A stretch of DNA of 16,559 bases from Flavobacteriales bacterium UBA5869 (GCA_002432565.1 DJFP01000152.1:1-16559), one strand, 5' to 3'; positions 1 to 6,827 are shown, numbered from the stretch's first letter. Made by a program: numbers and translations. The notes: a model not told the origin generated them from the letters alone.

Positions 1-54
1 TGATGATACAAACATAGGAGAATGCAAGAGCGCAAAGATTTTTGAATCGTTCAT
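1..54 (-). CDS. N-terminal start of an unidentified gene, cut by the window edge
   Basis: On the - strand an ATG at 54-52 opens a frame that stays open for 18 codons to the window edge. It is preceded by AAGGAG (CTCCTT on + at 63-68) with 8 bases of spacing, an unusually good Shine-Dalgarno for this phylum, and this decides the start. The first residues read MNDSKIFALLHSPMFVSS, which is too little to name a family. The same frame is open further upstream to about position 144, so a longer GTG-started form cannot be excluded. A 15-codon ORF ends on this ATG as a TAATG overlap. The gene would be divergent from rsgA. Function unknown; presence of a gene is moderately likely. Confidence 0.42.
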   Translation of the reverse strand, partial: MNDSKIFALLHSPMFVSS

Positions 55-101
55 TATACGTTCTCCTTCTCTTTGAGGTAATGAAAGAGGGAATGTTTCA
101 T
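54..101 (-). CDS. Possible 15-residue leader ORF overlapping the left-edge gene
   Basis: A short - strand frame, MKHSLFHYLKEKENV, runs from an ATG at 101-99 to a TAA at 56-54 that shares its final A with the ATG of the left-edge gene (TAATG). The Shine-Dalgarno of the downstream gene lies inside it. Such an arrangement can couple translation, but 15 codons can easily occur by chance and no Shine-Dalgarno is evident for the leader itself. Confidence 0.15.
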   Translation of the reverse strand: MKHSLFHYLKEKENV

Positions 102-115
102 TTTGCAGAACCTTT

Positions 116-135
116 TCACTCTTTGTCACTCTTTG
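116..135 (+). repeat. Perfect 10-base tandem duplication upstream of rsgA
   Basis: TCACTCTTTG occurs twice head to tail at 116-125 and 126-135. The TTTG ending the second copy is the -33 element of the rsgA promoter. The first copy offers a second TTTG ten bases further upstream, at a spacing (29 bases) too long for the same -7 box. Confidence 0.8.
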
Positions 136-162
136 CGGTTACAATACCTTTCGGTAATTTTG
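132..162 (+). promoter_or_regulatory. Bacteroidota-type promoter of rsgA
   Basis: TTTG at 132-135 and TAATTTTG at 155-162 match the Bacteroidota consensus TTTG / TAnnTTTG with exactly 19 bases between them. This is the best promoter in the window. Only four bases separate the -7 element from the rsgA ATG at 167, so transcription would be expected to begin at or very near the start codon. Confidence 0.75.
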
Positions 163-166
163 CGGT

Positions 167-1129
167 ATGAGTGATAATCTTCGTGGAAGGGTTTTAAAGT
201 CAACAGGAAAGTGGTACCAGGTATTAATACCTACCGGTGAAGTTGTGGAGTGCAGAGTCCGCGGAAGGCTGAAACTGGAAGGATTAAAAACAACCAACCC
301 GATTGCAGTCGGAGATATCGTGATTTTAGATCCGAAAAGCGATGAGGAAGGAAAGCGGGTAATTGTGGATTATGAACTTCGTGAAAACTACATTGTTCGT
401 AAGAGCACGAATTTGAGTAAGCAGATGCACATTCTGGCAGCCAACATTGACCGTGCTTACCTGATGGTTACATTGAAATATCCTGAAACGCATTTTGTGT
501 TTATTGACCGCTTCCTGGTTGCCGCCGAATCTTTCCGTATACCAACAACTTTGATATTTAATAAAGTGGATTTGCTGGATGATGAAGGTTTACTTGATCT
601 GAAAGCAATTATGTTTATGTACGAATCGGTCGGTTATCCCTGTCATGCAATCTCAGCAACCAATGAAAAAGACATCGACTTCCTGAGAGAAGAGATTAAG
701 GACCATCAGGTCATGATCGCCGGACATTCGGGAACCGGGAAAAGTACTTTGGTAAATGCGCTGGATCCTAACCTGGATCTTCGGGTAGGAGAGATTTCAT
801 CCGCTCATCATCAAGGACAGCATACCACTACTTTTGCAGAAATGCACCCGCTGCAATCAGGTGGTTTTATTATTGATACACCCGGAATCCGTGCTTTTGG
901 AATTGTAGATCTGGATAAAGAGGTTATTTCACATTACTTTCCCGAAATGCGTGAATTAATAGGTCAATGTAAGTTCCACAATTGTCAGCATTTGAATGAA
1001 CCGGCTTGTGCTGTTAAGGAAGCGGTTAAAAACGGTGAAATCTATGAAAGCCGTTATTTTACCTATCTGCAGTTGATGAATGGTGATGACGAAGATGTGC
1101 ATCGTAGGAATAAGCGGGGATTGGAATAG
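167..1129 (+). CDS. rsgA: Ribosome small-subunit biogenesis GTPase RsgA
   Basis: RsgA (YjeQ) is a cytoplasmic GTPase that binds the 30S subunit late in assembly and leaves on GTP hydrolysis. The 320-residue protein shows the family order: an N-terminal OB-fold region (about 1-75), then a circularly permuted GTPase domain with G4 NKVD at 132-135, G5 ISAT at 162-165, the P-loop GHSGTGKS at 186-193, a switch region HHQGQHTTT around 214-222 and G3 DTPG at 237-240. The C-terminal zinc knuckle is intact as C268-x4-C273-x-H275-x5-C281. Length is typical of the family. The ATG at 167 directly follows the promoter, and no upstream in-frame start is needed. A near-perfect palindrome lies downstream, before dtd. 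Identification is firm. Confidence 0.97.
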   Translation: MSDNLRGRVLKSTGKWYQVLIPTGEVVECRVRGRLKLEGLKTTNPIAVGDIVILDPKSDEEGKRVIVDYELRENYIVRKSTNLSKQMHILAANIDRAYLMVTLKYPETHFVFIDRFLVAAESFRIPTTLIFNKVDLLDDEGLLDLKAIMFMYESVGYPCHAISATNEKDIDFLREEIKDHQVMIAGHSGTGKSTLVNALDPNLDLRVGEISSAHHQGQHTTTFAEMHPLQSGGFIIDTPGIRAFGIVDLDKEVISHYFPEMRELIGQCKFHNCQHLNEPACAVKEAVKNGEIYESRYFTYLQLMNGDDEDVHRRNKRGLE

Positions 1130-1154
1130 GAAAATATCCGGAAATAGAAAAATT

Positions 1155-1180
1155 TGAATATCGCTATATAGCGATGTTCA
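1155..1180. repeat. 26-base near-perfect palindrome between rsgA and dtd
   Basis: The central 16 bases, ATCGCTATATAGCGAT at 1160-1175, are a perfect palindrome. The dyad continues as TGAA(T) at 1155-1159 and (G)TTCA at 1176-1180 with one G-T wobble. As RNA it could form an 11-pair stem with an ATAT loop. No T-run follows on either strand, so it is not a standard intrinsic terminator. A dyad operator or an mRNA 3'-end hairpin for rsgA are both possible. Confidence 0.7.
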
Positions 1181-1245
1181 GATGTTGAAAAATAGGGTTG
1201 TTAAAACTTTCCTCATATGCTAAATACAAATTATCCGACAATCCC

Positions 1246-1253
1246 TATATTTG
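1246..1253 (+). promoter_or_regulatory. -7 promoter box immediately upstream of dtd
   Basis: TATATTTG matches TAnnTTTG exactly and ends three bases before the dtd ATG. No TTTG is present at the expected -33 distance (1223-1226), so the promoter would be incomplete by consensus. The TTG at 1251-1253 is in frame with dtd but belongs to this box and is not used here as a start. Confidence 0.5.
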
Positions 1254-1256
1254 ACC

Positions 1257-1709
1257 ATGCGACTAGTCATTCAACGGGTTTCAAATGCAAGTGTAACGGT
1301 AGAAAATCAAATCATCGGCCGAATAGGAAAGGGTATATTGGTTCTTTTAGGAATCGAACAATCGGATTCGGAAGAAGATGTGGATTGGTTGGTACCAAAA
1401 ACGTTGCAAATGCGTATATTTTCCGACGAGGAAGGGAAAATGAATTGTTCTCTGCAAGATATTCAGGGTGATCTGCTTGTGGTTAGCCAATTTACTTTGC
1501 ATGCATCGACAAAAAAAGGAAATAGACCCGGTTTTATTGCAGCAGCCCGGCCCGAACAGGCAATTCCATTGTATGAAATGTTTATCCGGAAATCAGAAAT
1601 CACTTTGGGTAAAACCGTACAATGCGGATCTTTCGGGGCGGATATGAAGGTAGAATTGTTAAATGACGGACCGGTTACTATACTAATCGATTCAAAGAAC
1701 AGGGAATAA
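1257..1709 (+). CDS. dtd: D-aminoacyl-tRNA deacylase Dtd
   Basis: Dtd hydrolyses the ester bond of D-aminoacyl-tRNAs and glycyl-tRNA(Ala), recycling tRNAs mischarged with the wrong residue. The 150-residue product has the family's normal length and begins with the usual MRxVIQRVSxASV. Both signature motifs are intact: SQFTL at 77-81 and N136-x-GPVT (138-141), whose Gly-Pro enforces chirality. The start is set at ATG 1257 because homologues begin at MRL; the in-frame TTG two codons earlier is part of a promoter box. The stop TAA overlaps the ATG of the downstream mazG-type gene by one base (TAATG), indicating translational coupling of two clean-up enzymes. Identification is firm. Confidence 0.96.
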   Translation: MRLVIQRVSNASVTVENQIIGRIGKGILVLLGIEQSDSEEDVDWLVPKTLQMRIFSDEEGKMNCSLQDIQGDLLVVSQFTLHASTKKGNRPGFIAAARPEQAIPLYEMFIRKSEITLGKTVQCGSFGADMKVELLNDGPVTILIDSKNRE

Positions 1710-2035
1710 TGGAAATTTCAGAAGCACAGCGAAAAGTAGACCAATGGATCAAAGAAGTCGGAGTCCGTTATTTCAATGAATTAACAAATATGGCTATGCT
1801 TACTGAGGAAGTGGGGGAGGTTGCCCGTATCATTGCCCGAAGGTATGGTGAACAAAGCGAAAAGGAGAGTGACAAAGGCAAGGATTTGGGAGACGAATTA
1901 GCCGATGTGCTTTTTGTGCTGATTTGCCTGGCAAATCAAACCGGGGTGGATTTGGAAGAAGCCTTGGAAAAGAACCTTGCTAAGAAAACAGGCAGAGATG
2001 CTTTACGACACAAGAATAATGAAAAATTAAAATAA
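1709..2035 (+). CDS. MazG-family nucleotide pyrophosphohydrolase
   Basis: MazG-like enzymes convert (d)NTPs to (d)NMPs plus pyrophosphate and are thought to remove non-canonical nucleotides. This 108-residue, single-domain protein has the all-alpha MazG metal-binding pattern: EExxE at E33, E34 and E37, and ExxD at E63 and D66 within DELADVLFVL. The length fits the small YpjD-like subgroup and not the two-domain E. coli MazG (about 260 residues). Its ATG shares one base with the dtd stop (TAATG), so translation is probably coupled. The stop codon lies inside the hairpin that also terminates the opposing EPS operon. The substrate cannot be read from the sequence. Confidence 0.9.
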   Translation: MEISEAQRKVDQWIKEVGVRYFNELTNMAMLTEEVGEVARIIARRYGEQSEKESDKGKDLGDELADVLFVLICLANQTGVDLEEALEKNLAKKTGRDALRHKNNEKLK

Positions 2036-2059
2036 TCCCCTTTGGTACTAGGGGATTAT
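2032..2059. terminator. Hairpin terminator between converging mazG and wzc
   Basis: ATAATCCCCT at 2032-2041 and AGGGGATTAT at 2050-2059 form a perfect 10-pair stem with an 8-base loop. Read on the - strand it is followed by TTTAATTTTT, so it should be an efficient intrinsic terminator for the EPS operon ending in wzc. On the + strand no clear T-run follows, though the hairpin sits across the mazG stop codon (2033-2035) and could protect that mRNA's 3' end. Confidence 0.8.
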
Positions 2060-2080
2060 CGATCTATCTTCAGTGTTCTC

Positions 2081-4471
2081 TTATTTACCGATACCTAACA
2101 AGCGTTTCCACCAGACTTTTTTGCCCGTATTTTCTCCGTAACCATAAGAATAAGAATAGGAATAACCTCCGCCTAAATTGTTCTTCACGGCATTCATCAT
2201 GACATAAAGATTCTTTAGTTTTCCCTGGGTTTTGAGCTCTATGATATGGCTCTGATAACGCTTATCGATCATCCCCGAACGAATGATATAAAGTGTCACA
2301 TCCGTAAGACGATTGGTATTAACTGCATCGATGACCAGACCAACCGGGGCATTATCCAAAATAATATAATCAAATTCTTTACGTAAATTCTCAATGAGTT
2401 CATCCAATCGGTGGCTCATCAATAACTCACTTGGATTCGGTGGAATATCTCCAGCCTGAACAATACTGATGGTTTGACCCTGAAATTCATGAGTAAGGAC
2501 AATTTCTTCTGCTCTCAACTCCTGATTTGCCAGATAGTTTGACAAGCCGGGTATTTTTTTCAGTTCCAGAATTTCATGGATTCGCGGCTTTCTTAAGTCC
2601 AGTCCCATTAATAGCACCTTTTTACCGGTGGCGGCAAACATAAAGGCCATGTTTACTGAAGTTAAAGATTTTCCTTCGCCACTTACGCTTGATGTAATAC
2701 CGATAACTTTGCATCCTTTATTTTCGGAGGAACTTACAAAAGAAAGATTGGTCCTCAATACTCTGAAAGCTTCGGAGATACTTGACTGTGGATGGCTCAG
2801 TACCATTAACTTATCCTTATCCTTTTCTTCAGGAATTACACCTACAACAGTCAATCCCGAATTTTCCAGGTCAGTACGAGAAACAATTTTGTTATTCAAT
2901 AACGTTCGCAAATAGATGATCCCGATAGGAACGACGAGGCCAAGCAGTAAAGAGACCAGGTAAATCAATGTTTTTTTCGGGGCAACTGGAATGCCGGTAC
3001 TGTAAGCCGTATCAATGACACGTGAATTAGCAACGGTTGCCGCCAACGAAATTTCATTTTGTTCTCTTTTCTGCAAAAGGAACAGGTACAAACTCTCCTT
3101 GATCTGCTGCTGGCGAAATATATCCCGATACTCTCTTTCAAACTGAGGAATAGACGAAATTTTAGATTGATAAATCTGCTCTTCACTTTTCAATTTCTTG
3201 AGTTCCATTTGTGAAGAATTCCGCATGTTCCGTAAACTATTTTCCAAAGATGAGCGTAAACTCGATAATTGTGATTCAATACGGGCAACCCCCGGATGTT
3301 TATTTCCGCTGGTTTCACGTAAACGATTTCGCTCTAAAACCAAGGTATTGTATTGATTGGTCATTTCTACTATCGCCGGGTCTTTGAATCCAAGGTTAGC
3401 CGGTAAGAGTTGTTCATATCCGTTTTGCCTGGAAATGACTTCATTCATGAAATCCGCAAGGCTCATTTCTATGCTTGCTTCAACCACTTTTTTCTCGATT
3501 TCACTCTCTTTCGTAAGATAGGTAGCGGCATCGGTTGTTACATCTACTAAATGGTGCTCGGATTTATAATCTTCCCCTTTCTTTTCAACATCCGTAAGTT
3601 CAGCTGCAATGAATTTCATGCGGTCATTGATGAATGCCGTGGTATTCTTTACGACCTCGTTCTTGTTGTTAATAGCATTTTCCTGGTGGACAGCAATGAT
3701 TTTATTTAATATAGCGTTGTTCTTTTCAACATTATGTCCTTTTACTTTAAGAACAAGGATATTAGCGTCCTTACTTGCAGCTTCTACCCACAGGTTCTTA
3801 CGGATTTCTGTTGCAACTTCAGAAACAGGGGAAACATTGATGAGGATTCTACGTCCAATCCAAAAGGATTTAAAATCATTGGTTTTTTCCAATATTATTT
3901 TTCCCGTCGGTAATTGAAGGACGGCTCCATATTTATAATTCTCACCCACTAATGCGTTTCCGGCAGTAATGGTATATTCACTCCCCGAAGTCAGTGTGAT
4001 TTCAAATTCATACTGCTTATCATAGTATAGACTGTCGGCTTCAACCGATCGAATCCTGATAGGATTGGTTTCATATAACTCAGAACGCACCAAGCCCGTT
4101 TTTGTGCCTACGATCTGGTATTTCCAGTGCAAGTGAAGATCGCGGACAACCCGTTCCATCAATGAGCGAGATTTGTAGAGTTCAATTTCATCTTCCAACA
4201 CGCCACCTCCGCTTGTTAAGCCAAGGTCTTTGAGCATGCCGATTTCTTCGGAAGCCATTCCGGAATTTTTTTCCTGTTCAATTAAAACAGTTGCGATACT
4301 TTCGTAACTGGGTGTTTGGTACCTGGCATAAATCCAGCCCAAAACCAGGAAAACAATCACTGAGGAAACCAGCCACCTCCAATAAATGAAGTATTTATCC
4401 AGTAATTCTCTCAAGGATACAGAGTTTTCTTCGTTTCCACGAACTTTATAAACGGATTCTTCCTGTTTCAT
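2081..4471 (-). CDS. wzc: Wzc-type polysaccharide co-polymerase and tyrosine autokinase
   Basis: This inner-membrane protein controls chain length and export in Wzy-dependent EPS/capsule synthesis and phosphorylates its own tyrosine tail. In the 796-residue protein, membrane helix 1 (about 33-48) and helix 2 (about 502-520) flank a large periplasmic part with coiled-coil-prone stretches. A cytoplasmic BY-kinase domain follows: SEAFRVLRTN at 566-575, Walker A SGEGKS at 597-602, Walker A' around 619-628, and Walker B YIILD at 702-706. The tail has five alternating tyrosines (Y770, 772, 774, 776, 778). Walker A' reads GLDLRKP, so the first Asp of the usual DxDxR is Gly (G623). The ATG at 4471 is chosen because it overlaps the wza stop as TAATG; the frame is open 25 codons further upstream, inside wza. 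Last gene of its operon. No cognate phosphatase is nearby. Confidence 0.93.
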   Translation of the reverse strand: MKQEESVYKVRGNEENSVSLRELLDKYFIYWRWLVSSVIVFLVLGWIYARYQTPSYESIATVLIEQEKNSGMASEEIGMLKDLGLTSGGGVLEDEIELYKSRSLMERVVRDLHLHWKYQIVGTKTGLVRSELYETNPIRIRSVEADSLYYDKQYEFEITLTSGSEYTITAGNALVGENYKYGAVLQLPTGKIILEKTNDFKSFWIGRRILINVSPVSEVATEIRKNLWVEAASKDANILVLKVKGHNVEKNNAILNKIIAVHQENAINNKNEVVKNTTAFINDRMKFIAAELTDVEKKGEDYKSEHHLVDVTTDAATYLTKESEIEKKVVEASIEMSLADFMNEVISRQNGYEQLLPANLGFKDPAIVEMTNQYNTLVLERNRLRETSGNKHPGVARIESQLSSLRSSLENSLRNMRNSSQMELKKLKSEEQIYQSKISSIPQFEREYRDIFRQQQIKESLYLFLLQKREQNEISLAATVANSRVIDTAYSTGIPVAPKKTLIYLVSLLLGLVVPIGIIYLRTLLNNKIVSRTDLENSGLTVVGVIPEEKDKDKLMVLSHPQSSISEAFRVLRTNLSFVSSSENKGCKVIGITSSVSGEGKSLTSVNMAFMFAATGKKVLLMGLDLRKPRIHEILELKKIPGLSNYLANQELRAEEIVLTHEFQGQTISIVQAGDIPPNPSELLMSHRLDELIENLRKEFDYIILDNAPVGLVIDAVNTNRLTDVTLYIIRSGMIDKRYQSHIIELKTQGKLKNLYVMMNAVKNNLGGGYSYSYSYGYGENTGKKVWWKRLLGIGK

Positions 4472-5274
4472 TATCTGGCAATAATTGAAATTGTGGTTAT
4501 TACTAGAGAAGTAATTGAAATAAAGATTGGTCCCGTAGTTTTCCAAAAGGTACCCTCTGACCTGGCAGCAACGTTCGGTTGAACATAGACAACATCATTC
4601 TGTTGAAGGTAATACGCCGGAGATCGGAAAACATCTTTTGTGGTGAGATCAATCATGTATTCTTTTTTAACACCACTTGAATCGCGAATGACTTTAATAT
4701 TCTCTCTTTCTCCGGACATTCTTAAGTCACCCGCAAGACCAATAGCCTCTAGTACTGTAATTCGTTCATTAGGAATTTTGAATGTTCCCGGTGATTTTAC
4801 ATCCCCAAGGACAGTTACTTTAAAGTTCAAAATTTGGATCTGTACGGTAGGATTTTTCAGATGGCCATCTAACAGCGCTACAATTTCTTCTTCGAGCTCA
4901 ACTCTGCTTTTACCTTCAGCTTTTATTTTCCCCAAAACAGGTAAGGAAATTTCTCCTTTAGAATTCACCAAATACCCATACATTGCGGGGTTCCCTATTG
5001 TGTATCCCTGGTTTGTTGCAACAGTTGCAGGCAGGTTATATATTTTAGCAGCTTCCAAATCTTCACCGGTTACAATGATTGATAGAAAATCATCCTGTTT
5101 AAAGATTGGGGTGAAACTGGGCATAGAAACAACCAAACTGTCGCTTTCTAAATTCTGGAAGTATACCACTTTTTTGGCGGTTCTGCATGAAACGCTAAGC
5201 ATGATAAGAAAAAAGGTGGAAATTATTAGGGGAATCCTAATTTTAGGCATCCTTGTAAGATTAAAGAAATTCAT
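4471..5274 (-). CDS. wza: Wza-type polysaccharide export lipoprotein
   Basis: Members of this family form the periplasmic and outer-membrane channel through which EPS or capsule leaves the cell, working with Wzc. The 267-residue product has a lipoprotein signal (hydrophobic core about 14-28, lipobox LSVSC with C30), then a Poly_export region (about 38-125, including FKQDDFLSIIVTGED), then an SLBB-type region beginning near VTVLGDVKSPGTFKIP (about 153-168), and a C-terminal hydrophobic segment near the end. It is shorter than E. coli Wza (about 379 residues), as is usual in Bacteroidota. A second ATG at 5250 (residue 9) would also give a good lipoprotein signal. It starts 14 bases after the stop of the WecA-like gene and its stop overlaps the wzc start. 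Confidence 0.92.
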   Translation of the reverse strand: MNFFNLTRMPKIRIPLIISTFFLIMLSVSCRTAKKVVYFQNLESDSLVVSMPSFTPIFKQDDFLSIIVTGEDLEAAKIYNLPATVATNQGYTIGNPAMYGYLVNSKGEISLPVLGKIKAEGKSRVELEEEIVALLDGHLKNPTVQIQILNFKVTVLGDVKSPGTFKIPNERITVLEAIGLAGDLRMSGERENIKVIRDSSGVKKEYMIDLTTKDVFRSPAYYLQQNDVVYVQPNVAARSEGTFWKTTGPIFISITSLVITTISIIAR

Positions 5275-5276
5275 GG

Positions 5277-5284
5277 CAAATATA
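5277..5284 (-). promoter_or_regulatory. -7-like box immediately upstream of wza
   Basis: On the - strand TATATTTG matches TAnnTTTG and ends two bases before the ATG at 5274. No TTTG is found at the -33 distance. If used, it would start transcription at about the first ATG, which would favour the internal ATG at 5250 as the leadered start, or give a leaderless message from 5274. It could equally be a chance match in AT-rich sequence. Confidence 0.3.
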
Positions 5285-5288
5285 CAAA

Positions 5289-6506
5289 TTACTTCAGTAA
5301 ATTCCCCTTAGACGGGTAAATACGTTTAATTTGATCGGGAGAATTTTTTTGATATTTCAATTTCCTGTAAGGTTTTAATTTTCTGCGTTTTTTTTTTATT
5401 GTAGCTCGGGAGATCACTCGTCCCTTGATAACAACCGGCTTAATCTTATAGAGGAAAAAAACCGCTAGTCCTGCAAACATTAATATTACTGTAGAGGCTA
5501 AGTAGGTATTAGTGAGTTTCAATAGCAGAGAGAATACCAGAACACAACAGATATTTACCGAAGCAATGAGAAAACTCGCTTTGCGATGGGATATCTTGAA
5601 TGCATCAATCAATATGTGATGCACATGGTTCCTATCTGCTGAAAACGGACTCCTTCCGTGCAGCAGGCGAATTGTAAAGACACGTGCAGTATCAAATAAC
5701 GGAATAATGATAAACGAAATGATAACAATAGGAATATCTACGGCATTAAAAGGAAGTTTGTTCAGGGATTCGGTGTCAAGTGCCAGAAAACGGACAGACA
5801 TAAGACCAACCATGAAACCAATCAGCATCGAACCGGTATCCCCCATAAATATCCTGTTCCTGGTTGAAAGATTAAAAAACAGAAAACCAGTCAGTATGCC
5901 GACCATCACCAGTGATGTAAGTCCGAAGAAATAACGTTCTGCAAAGAAGAATACTACTGAAAAACCTGAAAACGCAATGATTCCGATTGAAGCGGCAAGT
6001 CCGTCAATCCCATCAATCAAATTGAATGCATTAATAACTGCCAGCATAATCAGAAAACCTACGCCGATCCCGGCCCAATGATTTAAATGATCAATATTCA
6101 AAAAACCATGAAGCGAATGAATGGCAAATTTGGGGTTCATGAGTATAAAAAGAGATGCGGCGGATTGCCCGATAAGCTTTGTCAATGGCGAAAGTATGAC
6201 CAAATCATCTTTCAATCCCAGAAAGAAAAGGATTGTTAAAGCCGGATAAATACTGGTTGAGACACCGAAGGTATCATAAGTATGGTTGAAATACAAGGAA
6301 AGCATTAGCACAATGAAGAAAGCCATTCCTCCGAGACTTGGAGTAGCCACTGAATGCGAGCTGCGTTCATTGGGGGAGTCCATCAATTTTTTGAAACGGA
6401 CAATTTTAATAATCTTGGGGACCAGATATGCCGTTACCAATACTGATAATACAAACGCAATTATTCCGTGAATAAATGGGTAACTCATGTGCGAAAGGTA
6501 ATTCAT
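5289..6506 (-). CDS. WecA/MraY-type undecaprenyl-phosphate sugar-1-phosphate transferase
   Basis: This polytopic membrane enzyme would start each EPS repeat unit by moving a sugar-1-phosphate (in WecA, GlcNAc-1-P) from a UDP-sugar to undecaprenyl phosphate. The 405-residue protein has the family's catalytic signatures: DD at 100-101 (LKDDL), N159 and N162 with DGIDGLA at 165-171, FMGDTGS at 220-226, FDTARV at 271-276, and the loop SPFSADRNHVHH at 286-297. About ten hydrophobic segments are visible. The last 50 residues (356-405) are strongly basic and end without membrane helices, so they are probably a cytoplasmic tail. ATG 6506 is used; ATG 6488 (residue 7) is an alternative. It is followed by wza and wzc, and it heads the export operon. 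The sugar specificity (WecA, TagO or WbpL-like) is not determinable. Confidence 0.9.
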   Translation of the reverse strand: MNYLSHMSYPFIHGIIAFVLSVLVTAYLVPKIIKIVRFKKLMDSPNERSSHSVATPSLGGMAFFIVLMLSLYFNHTYDTFGVSTSIYPALTILFFLGLKDDLVILSPLTKLIGQSAASLFILMNPKFAIHSLHGFLNIDHLNHWAGIGVGFLIMLAVINAFNLIDGIDGLAASIGIIAFSGFSVVFFFAERYFFGLTSLVMVGILTGFLFFNLSTRNRIFMGDTGSMLIGFMVGLMSVRFLALDTESLNKLPFNAVDIPIVIISFIIIPLFDTARVFTIRLLHGRSPFSADRNHVHHILIDAFKISHRKASFLIASVNICCVLVFSLLLKLTNTYLASTVILMFAGLAVFFLYKIKPVVIKGRVISRATIKKKRRKLKPYRKLKYQKNSPDQIKRIYPSKGNLLK

Positions 6507-6602
6507 TTTAAATGCATATTCAATTATTTAACACTCTGTGAGTTAAAACATTCATTTATGGCTTAAGGTTGTTTGTAATGTACTATTTTTTTAATATTTT
6601 AA

Positions 6603-6633
6603 CAAATATGCTGCTACTTTTCTACCGAACAAA
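6603..6633 (-). promoter_or_regulatory. Promoter of the wecA-like/wza/wzc operon
   Basis: Read on the - strand, TTTG (6633-6630) and CATATTTG (6610-6603) are separated by exactly 19 bases, the Bacteroidota spacing. The -7 element has one mismatch to TAnnTTTG (C for T). Transcription would begin near 6597, giving a leader of about 90 bases before the ATG at 6506. This suggests that the export genes can be transcribed separately from the six genes upstream. Confidence 0.5.
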
Positions 6634-6771
6634 TTGGTGTAAAATTAGTTCCCGGTTAAAATAGTTTTCTTTGAAAGTATTTTTTTCATCATAATCAATC
6701 ACTATGGGCATCTTTAAGATGCGGTAAAAATCTTTGTAAACATATCTTCTGCAATGGATATTCCTTCGCAT
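6622..6771 (-). CDS. Possible small ORF of 49 residues, or gene remnant
   Basis: ATG at 6771-6769 to TAG at 6624-6622. The product has a basic start (MRRNIHCRR) and a protein-like remainder containing MPIVIDYDEKNTF and NRELILHQFVR. I do not recognise the family. There is no Shine-Dalgarno and no promoter box directly upstream. A neighbouring frame just upstream (ATG at 6806-6804, TAA at 6716-6714) also reads protein-like (MRKSGITIVNAVCEGIS), so the two may be pieces of one frameshifted gene. Chance is a real alternative in AT-rich sequence. Confidence 0.22.
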   Translation of the reverse strand: MRRNIHCRRYVYKDFYRILKMPIVIDYDEKNTFKENYFNRELILHQFVR

Positions 6772-6827
6772 ACAGCGTTAACAATTGTTATGCCACTTTT
6801 ACGCATTTTATAGTGGAAGTTGCAGTT

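Noticed and set aside
4472..4546. A longer wzc starting 25 codons upstream at 4546
   Set aside because: That extension lies inside wza, is Asn/Tyr-rich and unlike a Wzc N-terminus, and the TAATG overlap at 4471 gives a natural coupled start.
4640..5311. A 223-codon + strand frame antisense to wza
   Set aside because: It lies entirely over the well-supported wza gene and the end of its upstream neighbour; its product has no recognisable domain. A shadow frame.
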